A stretch of 11,916 bases of DNA, from positions 1-11,916 of the forward strand of contig JAJQAS010000073.1 of the NCBI GenBank assembly GCA_021203685.1. Reading direction: 5' to 3'. The notes beneath the pieces were generated by a model. The model searched no databases. It had not been told where the DNA came from and saw nothing but the letters and a program-made list of their open reading frames with translations. The stretch's first letter is position 1, and every line of letters starts with the position of its first letter. Below are positions 6,968-11,916 of this stretch, one piece after another. The translations under genes and the position numbers were made by a program. The stretch comes from Clostridiales bacterium (GTDB taxonomy: Bacteria > Bacillota > Clostridia > Oscillospirales > Oscillospiraceae).

Positions 6968-7858
6968 ATGGAAAACAAGAAAATTGGTATCATCGGGCTG
7001 GGCATTATGGGCAAGCCTATGGCGAAAAACCTTCTGAAAGCCGGGTATCCTCTCTGGGTCAACAATCGCAGCCGGGCGCCGATGGACGAGCTGGCCGCCT
7101 GTGGCGCCACCCCCGCCACCCAGCAGGAAATTGGCGAAATTTGTGATGTGGTGCTGACCATGCTCCCCAACAGCCCCCAAGTCAAGGCGGTCATGTTGGG
7201 CGCGAACGGCGTCGCCAGCCACATGAAGCCCGGCTCCGTGTTCATCGACATGAGCTCCATCAACCCCGTGGCCAGCAAGGAAGTGGCTGCTGTGCTGGCG
7301 GAAAAGGGCGTCGAGATGCTGGACGCCCCCGTCTCCGGCGGCGAGCCCAAGGCCATCGACGGCACCCTGTCCTTCATGGTGGGCGGCAAGCAGGAGGTCT
7401 TTGATGCCTGCAAGCCCATTCTGGACGCGATGGGGTCCTCCGTCGTCCGCTGCGGCGACGTGGGCGCGGGCAACACCACCAAGCTGGCCAACCAGATCAT
7501 TGTGGCCTGCAACATCCAGGCTCTGGCCGAGGCCATGACCCTGGCCCAGAAGGCCGGCGTCGACCCCCAGCTGGTCTATGAAGCCATCCGCGGCGGCCTG
7601 GCCGGTTCCACCGTTATGGACGCCAAGGCTCCCATGATGATCGCCGGCAACGACAAGCCCGGCTTTAAGATCGACCTGCACATTAAGGACCTGAACAACG
7701 CTCTGGACTGCGCCCACTCCGTTGGCGCGCCCGTGCCCATGACCGCCTCCGTCCAGGAGATCCTCCAGTGGATGCACAACCATGAGGGCGGCCAGAAGGA
7801 TCATAGCGCCATCGCCCAGTATTACGAGCACCTGACCGACATCCAGATCGGCCGCTGA
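6968..7858 (+). CDS. garR: Tartronate semialdehyde reductase (2-hydroxy-3-oxopropionate reductase), copy 2
   Basis: This 296-residue protein has the same beta-hydroxyacid dehydrogenase fold and predicted reaction as copy 1. It carries GLGIMGKP (10-17), DAPVSGGEPKAIDGT (119-133) and the catalytic Lys172 in GAGNTTKLANQ. The start follows GAAAGGA by about 12 bases, and MENKKIGIIGLG gives a normal family N-terminus. It shares 130 identical consecutive residues with copy 1, and 360 of 362 bases between 7439-7800 and the reverse complement of 4680-5041. The N-terminal dinucleotide-binding third is much more different, with changes such as NNRSRAP for SDLNANA just after the second beta strand, where cofactor 2'-phosphate preference is often set. 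The copies might therefore differ in cofactor preference or regulation (inference). Copy 2 is followed after 38 bases by the FAD oxidoreductase gene. Confidence 0.92.
   Translation: MENKKIGIIGLGIMGKPMAKNLLKAGYPLWVNNRSRAPMDELAACGATPATQQEIGEICDVVLTMLPNSPQVKAVMLGANGVASHMKPGSVFIDMSSINPVASKEVAAVLAEKGVEMLDAPVSGGEPKAIDGTLSFMVGGKQEVFDACKPILDAMGSSVVRCGDVGAGNTTKLANQIIVACNIQALAEAMTLAQKAGVDPQLVYEAIRGGLAGSTVMDAKAPMMIAGNDKPGFKIDLHIKDLNNALDCAHSVGAPVPMTASVQEILQWMHNHEGGQKDHSAIAQYYEHLTDIQIGR
7439..7800 (+). repeat. 362-bp near-identical inverted repeat, arm inside garR copy 2
   Basis: This is the partner of the repeat at 4680-5041, in inverted orientation, with 360 of 362 bases the same. Such identity at third codon positions implies recent duplication or gene conversion rather than protein-level selection alone. 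Confidence 0.9.
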
Positions 7859-7896
7859 AAGGGGTCTCTCATCACGGCTGAAAAGGAGGAACTAAC

Positions 7897-9117
7897 GTGA
7901 GTTTACACATCGTCAACGAGGCCAACCGGTGCCTGAACTGCAAAAAGCCCATGTGTCAGACGGGCTGCCCGGTGTCCACCTCCATCCCCCACATCATCAA
8001 GCTGTTCCAGGCCAACAAGCTGATGGAGGCCGGAGCGGAGCTGTTTGAAAACAACCCCATGTCGCTGATTTGCTGCATTGTCTGCGACCACCAGACCCAG
8101 TGCGCCGGGCATTGCGTCCTGGGGCGGAAGGGCAGCGCAGTACAGTTTTATGAGATTGAGCGCTACATCTCCGACGCCTATCTGGACCGGATGCCCATTC
8201 CCGACGTAGAGAAAAAGGGGCAGCGGGTGGCTGTCATTGGCTCCGGCCCTGCCGGAATGACGGTGGCCATCCGCCTGGCCATGCGGGGCTATGACATCAC
8301 CATCTTTGAGGAGCGGGACAAAATCGGCGGGATGCTCCAGTACGGCATCCCCGACTTCCGCCTGCCCAAAACCATCCTGGAACGCTACAAAAAGTTGCTG
8401 CGCCGCCTTGGGGTTCAAATTCGGCCCAACACCGTCATCGGCGGGTCGCTGACCATCGAGGATATGTTCCGGGACGGCTATGCCTCCGTGTTCATCGGCA
8501 CCGGTGTGTGGCGGCCCCGAACGCTGGGCGTGCAGGGCGAGTGCTTGGCCAACGTCCACTATGGCATCTCCTATCTCTCCAACCCCTCCGCCTATGAGCT
8601 GGGGGAGAACGTGGCCATCATCGGCATGGGCAACGTGGCTATGGACGTGGCCCGCACCGCTTTCCGCAACGGGGCGCAGAAAGTCACCATGTACGCCAGA
8701 GGCAAGCACATCGCCGCCAGCGCCCATGAGCTGGAGTACACCAAGCTGGACGGCGCAGAGCTGATGTTTGGCATGGAAATCGAGAGCATCAACACCGAGG
8801 GGCCGGTGTTCAAGCAGTCCATCCTGAACGAGAACAACAAGATCATCGGCTACGAGGATGAGCGGGTGCAGACCTACGCGGACTCCACCATCATTGCTGT
8901 CAGCCAGGGCCCGAAAAACAAGCTGGTGCAGACCACCCATCATCTGGAAAGCGACGAACGGGGCCTGCTGCGAACTGACGAGAACTTCATGACCACCCGC
9001 TCCGGTGTTTTTGCCGCCGGAGATGTGGTCCACGGCTCCAAAACCGTGGTCCATGCAGTGGAGGAGGCCAAGAAGGCCGCCGATGCAATGATGGCCTATA
9101 TGGAGTCCATAAAATAA
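7897..9117 (+). CDS. GltD/PreT-like NAD(P)- and FAD-dependent oxidoreductase with Fe-S N-terminus
   Basis: This 406-residue protein resembles the small subunit of NADPH glutamate synthase and the PreT subunit of dihydropyrimidine dehydrogenase. The N-terminal Fer4_20-type domain has Cys12, Cys15, Cys20, Cys24 and Cys59/60, Cys63, Cys69, Cys73, fitting two 4Fe-4S clusters. The FAD-binding Rossmann motif is GSGPAG (115-120), the NAD(P)H-binding motif is GMGNVAMD (243-250) and the second flavin motif is GVFAAGDVV (370-378). It would pass electrons between NAD(P)H and a partner protein in the cytoplasm. It starts with GTG at 7897, seven bases after AAGGAGGA, and no ATG is as well placed. It lies 38 bases after garR copy 2 without a terminator, so the two are probably one operon. 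No catalytic large subunit (GltB or PreA) is nearby, so the electron acceptor is unknown. Confidence 0.87.
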   Translation: MSLHIVNEANRCLNCKKPMCQTGCPVSTSIPHIIKLFQANKLMEAGAELFENNPMSLICCIVCDHQTQCAGHCVLGRKGSAVQFYEIERYISDAYLDRMPIPDVEKKGQRVAVIGSGPAGMTVAIRLAMRGYDITIFEERDKIGGMLQYGIPDFRLPKTILERYKKLLRRLGVQIRPNTVIGGSLTIEDMFRDGYASVFIGTGVWRPRTLGVQGECLANVHYGISYLSNPSAYELGENVAIIGMGNVAMDVARTAFRNGAQKVTMYARGKHIAASAHELEYTKLDGAELMFGMEIESINTEGPVFKQSILNENNKIIGYEDERVQTYADSTIIAVSQGPKNKLVQTTHHLESDERGLLRTDENFMTTRSGVFAAGDVVHGSKTVVHAVEEAKKAADAMMAYMESIK

Positions 9118-9227
9118 TTTCAGTTATATTATACCGCGCGTTCAACAGGAAAACTGTGCGGCGCTTCAAAGTATTTTTACCGCAGTCATCATCAATGCTT
9201 AGTCGCCGTCAAACTCCCAAATCTCAA

Positions 9228-9236
9228 TGATATATT
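9228..9236 (+). promoter_or_regulatory. Possible extended -10 promoter for the amidoligase operon
   Basis: TGATATATT contains TATATT (9231-9236) preceded by TG at the extended -10 position. The -35 region (GTCAAA at 17 bases) is poor. A transcript from here would begin just before the hairpin at 9275. The rest of the gap 9118-9322 shows only a weak imperfect hairpin near 9136-9167. Confidence 0.4.
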
Positions 9237-9274
9237 ATCTCCATAAGGGAAACAACCATCCTTACCCTATTTCG

Positions 9275-9308
9275 CCCTGGGCCGCCAGCCCAGGGTCATT
9301 TTTATTTT
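9275..9308 (+). terminator. Rho-independent terminator directly before the amidoligase ribosome binding site
   Basis: A perfect 8-bp GC-rich stem CCCTGGGC (9275-9282) / GCCCAGGG (9288-9295) with a 5-base loop is followed by TCATTTTTATTTT. The tail ends exactly where the GGAGGT ribosome binding site (9309-9314) begins. It may end the upstream oxidoreductase operon, or act as an attenuator in the leader of the amidoligase genes. Confidence 0.8.
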
Positions 9309-9322
9309 GGAGGTAATGTATC

Positions 9323-10441
9323 ATGAGCGAAACCTTTATCTGTTCCATCTGCGGATGCGAAACACCCTTGGACGAGCGGCACATCTTCGATGGTCGCCAG
9401 CTCTGCGCCGACTGCTTCGAGGACGAAACCGTCATCTGCGACTGCTGCGAAAACCGCGTTTGGCGGTCGGATACCGTCAGCGACAGCCACACCATTGTCT
9501 GCGATTCCTGCTATGACCGGCACTACACCACCTGTACGGAATGTGGGAGAATCCTCTACTACGATGCCGCCTGCTACCCGGACGAGGACGACGAGGACGC
9601 CCCCTACTGCCGAAGCTGCGCGGCGCAGTTCGCCAGCCGGAGCCATCCTATCCAGAATTACGGCTACAAGCCCGTCCCCATCTTCTACGGCAACGGCAAA
9701 CGTTTCCTCGGCGTGGAGCTGGAAATCGACCGGGGCGGGGAATACGACGACCACGCCTCCCGGCTGATTGGCCTTGCCAACGCGAACGAGGAGCGGATCT
9801 ACTGCAAGCATGACGGTTCCATCAACTGCGGGTTTGAAATTGTCACTCACCCTATGACCCTGGAGTACCACGAAACGGTTATGCCGTGGACCGAACTGAT
9901 GAAATCTGCCGTGAACATGGGCTACCGAAGCCACCAGACCAGCACCTGCGGCCTCCACGTCCATGTGAACCGCGATAGTCTGGGGGACACCCCTGCCCGG
10001 CAGGAGGACACCATCGCCCGTATCCTGTTCTTTGTGGAAAACAACTGGAATGAGCTGCTGAAATTCAGCCGCCGGACGGTTTCCCAGATGCAGCAGTGGG
10101 CAGCCCGTTACGGGCGCAAGGACAGTCCCAAGGAAGTGATGGAAACGGCCAAAAACAAGTGTTACAGCCGGTATTCCTGCGTGAATCTGCTGAACTACAG
10201 CACCATCGAATTTCGGATGTTCCGTGGAACGCTCCGGTGCTCCACGCTGAAAACCACATTGCAGCTCGTCAATGAGATCTGCGATGTGGCTTTTTCTTCG
10301 TCCGATGAAGAGATGAGCGACCTGACTTGGGTGGAGTTCGTGGCTCGCCTGGATACCCAGCGCTGCCCGGAGCTGGTGAATTACCTGAAAGAACGTCGCC
10401 TGTATGTCTGCGAGCCGGTGCAGGGAGAGGAGGAACTGTAA
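9323..10441 (+). CDS. Amidoligase-family protein with three N-terminal zinc-binding modules
   Basis: This 372-residue protein has two parts. Residues 1-100 hold three CxxC pairs-of-pairs: Cys7/10 with Cys28/31, Cys39/42 with Cys60/63, and Cys71/74 with Cys96/99. They look like three tandem zinc ribbons or treble clefs. Residues about 125-320 match the amidoligase (COOH-NH2 ligase, glutamine synthetase-like) superfamily: GVELEID (130-136, metal-binding acids), KHDGSINCGFEIVTHPM (162-178), TCGLHVHVN (208-216) and STIEFRMFRGTL (293-304). Members are predicted to use ATP to form an amide or peptide bond between a carboxylate and an amine; the substrate here is unknown. The ATG at 9323 follows GGAGGT by eight bases. 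Its TAA shares one base with the ATG of the next gene, so the two are translationally coupled. The zinc modules may recognise a protein or nucleic acid partner (inference). Confidence 0.85.
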   Translation: MSETFICSICGCETPLDERHIFDGRQLCADCFEDETVICDCCENRVWRSDTVSDSHTIVCDSCYDRHYTTCTECGRILYYDAACYPDEDDEDAPYCRSCAAQFASRSHPIQNYGYKPVPIFYGNGKRFLGVELEIDRGGEYDDHASRLIGLANANEERIYCKHDGSINCGFEIVTHPMTLEYHETVMPWTELMKSAVNMGYRSHQTSTCGLHVHVNRDSLGDTPARQEDTIARILFFVENNWNELLKFSRRTVSQMQQWAARYGRKDSPKEVMETAKNKCYSRYSCVNLLNYSTIEFRMFRGTLRCSTLKTTLQLVNEICDVAFSSSDEEMSDLTWVEFVARLDTQRCPELVNYLKERRLYVCEPVQGEEEL

Positions 10442-11439
10442 TGTGCTGTTTGTTTGGAATTTTGGACTACCAGGGCAGGTTGTCCCTGCCTCGCCGCCGA
10501 CAGATGCTGGCGGTGTTGTCCAGAGAGTGTGAAGCGCGGGGGACGGACGCGGCGGGGATTGCTTACTGCGTCAACCGGCACATGACCGTTTACAAGGCGC
10601 CCATGCCCGCCCATCTGGTGAATTTCCAGCCTCCGGCCCAGGCCCGTTTCACCATGGGCCACACCCGCATGACTACCCAGGGGGACGAACACTGCAACTA
10701 CAACAACCATCCGTTCAAGGGCCGGGCCGGAAACACGTCCTTTGCTCTGGCTCACAACGGCATCATTCACAACGACCAGCTTTTGAAGGTCCAGTACCAA
10801 CTGCCCAAGACTAAAATCGAAACGGACAGTTATGCAGCCGTGCAGTTACTTGAGCGGGAAGGTTGCTTGGACTTCCACAGTCTGCGGAAGATGGCGGAGG
10901 TCATGCAGGACACCTTCACCTTCACGGTGCTGGATGACAAAAACGACCTCTATATCGTCAAGGGAAACAACCCCATGTGCATCTACCACTTCCCCAGGGA
11001 AGGCTTCTACATCTATGCCTCCACAAAGGAAATTTTGGACCAGGCGGCAACGAAGCTGCACCTGAACCGCCGCCACCGGAAGGAGATTCCCCTCAAGCAG
11101 GGGGAGATTCTGAAAATCACGCCGGAAGGTTCCCGTCACGTCGAGCAGTTTCAGAACGACTACCTGCTCCAGTCCTCATTCAACCTTTACGGTTGGGGCG
11201 GCCACTACCCTTATTATCCTACATATCCAACTTACCCTATGAACCCTTCCGCGACACCTGACCAGGAGCAGCCCTCTTACCTGGAGGAGCTGATGGAATT
11301 TGGGGAGAGCATCGGAGTCATGCGGGAGGATCAGCAGTTGCTTCTGGATGCTGGATACACCTGGATGGATTTGGAGGAGATGTTCTACGACCCCATGATG
11401 CTGGATGTCTGCCTGCGGGATGCCGCATGTCCGGTGTGA
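10441..11439 (+). CDS. Class II glutamine amidotransferase-like protein
   Basis: This 332-residue protein carries the N-terminal nucleophile glutaminase signature. Cys2 follows the initiator Met (MCCLFGILDY) and would be the catalytic nucleophile, and the family motifs GHTRMTTQG (73-81), NNHPF (88-92), LAHNGIIHN (103-111), ETDS (127-130) and ASTKEIL (193-199) appear in the usual order. Such domains release ammonia from glutamine for a partner enzyme. No sugar isomerase, phosphoribosyltransferase or asparagine synthase domain is attached, so a separate partner is expected, and the coupled amidoligase is the obvious candidate (inference). Residues about 254-266 are a Tyr-Pro rich linker (YPYYPTYPTYP), followed by an acidic C-terminal tail of about 60 residues of unknown role. 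The frame is open further upstream, but the ATG at 10441 is required to place Cys2, and AGAGGAGGA precedes it. Confidence 0.86.
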   Translation: MCCLFGILDYQGRLSLPRRRQMLAVLSRECEARGTDAAGIAYCVNRHMTVYKAPMPAHLVNFQPPAQARFTMGHTRMTTQGDEHCNYNNHPFKGRAGNTSFALAHNGIIHNDQLLKVQYQLPKTKIETDSYAAVQLLEREGCLDFHSLRKMAEVMQDTFTFTVLDDKNDLYIVKGNNPMCIYHFPREGFYIYASTKEILDQAATKLHLNRRHRKEIPLKQGEILKITPEGSRHVEQFQNDYLLQSSFNLYGWGGHYPYYPTYPTYPMNPSATPDQEQPSYLEELMEFGESIGVMREDQQLLLDAGYTWMDLEEMFYDPMMLDVCLRDAACPV

Positions 11440-11451
11440 GGATGTCTGCCT

Positions 11452-11813
11452 ATGAAAATTCTTCTGTTGGAGCCTGGCAAACTGGCGAAAGAAATGGACA
11501 TCCCCCAGAGCTTAGCGAAATGCAGCGCATTGTCGGTGGTACGATTCAGGCCATTTACCCGTTCCCGGAGCGGGCGGCGGTGGTCTGCAATGACGAAAGG
11601 TTGTTGTTGGGTCTGCCGCTGAACCGGGTGATCGACACCGGCATTGTTATCTCTGGGCCCTGCTTCATCCGCGGACTGAGCGAGGAAAACTTTACTGACC
11701 TGCCCCCGGACCTGATGGAACGGTTCAAGGAGCGCTATTACTGGCCGAGGCAGTTCATTCGAGTGAACGGGGAGCTGATTGCGCTGCCGTATGACCCTGA
11801 GACGAGGGGATAA
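11452..11813 (+). pseudogene. DUF3846-like gene with apparent one-base frameshift
   Basis: The ATG at 11452 gives MKILLLEPGKLAKEMDIP, the normal start of DUF3846 proteins, after a moderate GTGAGGA site. The rest of the domain (LSEMQRIVGGTIQAIYPF, VCNDERLLLGLPLNR, GPCFIRGLSEENF) is in another frame that ends at the TAA at 11811-11813. The switch lies at the CCCCC run 11502-11506. One extra C would join both parts into about 120 residues, the usual family size. Without it, translation from 11452 stops at 11620-11622 after 56 codons. The downstream frame also has ATG codons at 11427 and 11442, but neither has a good ribosome binding site and the resulting N-terminus is not like the family. The function of DUF3846 is unknown; members are common in Firmicutes mobile elements. 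A real mutation, a sequencing error or ribosomal slippage could each explain it. Confidence 0.75.
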
Positions 11814-11916
11814 ATCTCTATTTTGATACAGTCGTTTCTCGCTGGAGGCGGAAAGAGTTGCCCGCCACCGAAGCGATGAAGCGTCTGAATATGACCAAGA
11901 GCACCTTCTATCGGAG
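11801..11916 (+). pseudogene. Likely C-terminal remnant of a serine recombinase, truncated at 5' end (runs off window)
   Basis: An open frame from 11801 to the window end encodes NLYFDTVVSRWRRKELPATE followed by AMKRLNMTKSTFYR. This resembles the C-terminal helix-turn-helix of Firmicutes resolvases and invertases, which typically reads FDxVxxxWxxxxxxAxEAMxxLxMxxSTFYR. An in-frame stop at 11798-11800 lies just upstream, and no credible start codon or catalytic N-terminal domain precedes it. I therefore read it as a truncated recombinase left by a rearrangement. A short stand-alone DNA-binding protein that starts inside (for example at ATG 11877) is a weaker alternative. The 3' end lies outside the window. 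Confidence 0.5.

Noticed and set aside
6905..7831. Open frames antisense to garR copy 2, the FAD oxidoreductase and the amidoligase
   Set aside because: All are shadows of well-supported genes, caused by high GC content.
11427..11813. A normal 128-residue gene starting at 11427
   Set aside because: There is no ribosome binding site, it overlaps the preceding gene, and its N-terminal residues do not match the family, whereas the other frame gives the expected family N-terminus.

Overview
The window looks like chromosomal DNA of a GC-rich anaerobic Clostridia bacterium, probably an Oscillospiraceae-type gut commensal. I base this on strong GGAGG-type ribosome binding sites, the protein families present and their similarity to families I know from such organisms. 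I could not run a search, so the taxonomy is an inference.

Positions 1-7858 form a sugar-acid (galactarate/glucarate-type) catabolic region. It opens with the C-terminal two thirds of a GntP-family permease, followed by a full-length galactarate dehydratase (garD). Convergent to garD, behind a shared bidirectional terminator, lies a PrpR-type regulator whose AAA+ module has lost most of the residues needed for ATP hydrolysis and sigma-54 contact. Next come two tartronate-semialdehyde reductase genes (garR copies 1 and 2) in opposite orientations, with an aldo/keto reductase between them. The expected route is uptake by a permease, dehydration by GarD, cleavage by an aldolase that is not in this window, and reduction of tartronate semialdehyde to D-glycerate by GarR. 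The glycerate kinase is also absent. The two garR copies share 360 of 362 bases in their 3' portions while their N-terminal thirds are clearly diverged, which points to gene conversion and makes an inverted repeat around the aldo/keto reductase. A GltD/PreT-like FAD and Fe-S oxidoreductase follows garR copy 2, apparently in the same operon.

Positions 9118-11916 look like accessory DNA. A leader with a rho-independent terminator ending directly at a ribosome binding site precedes a tightly coupled set: an amidoligase with three N-terminal zinc-binding modules, a class II glutamine amidotransferase with Cys2 but no recognisable synthase domain, and a DUF3846-like gene interrupted by an apparent one-base frameshift in a C5 run. 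The window ends in what looks like the C-terminal helix-turn-helix of a serine recombinase with no N-terminal part in view. The amidoligase/amidotransferase pair is the best candidate here for a poorly described system: a ligase that would form an amide bond on an unknown substrate, paired with an ammonia-releasing partner, in a mobile-element setting.

I saw no tRNA, rRNA, CRISPR array or complete insertion sequence.
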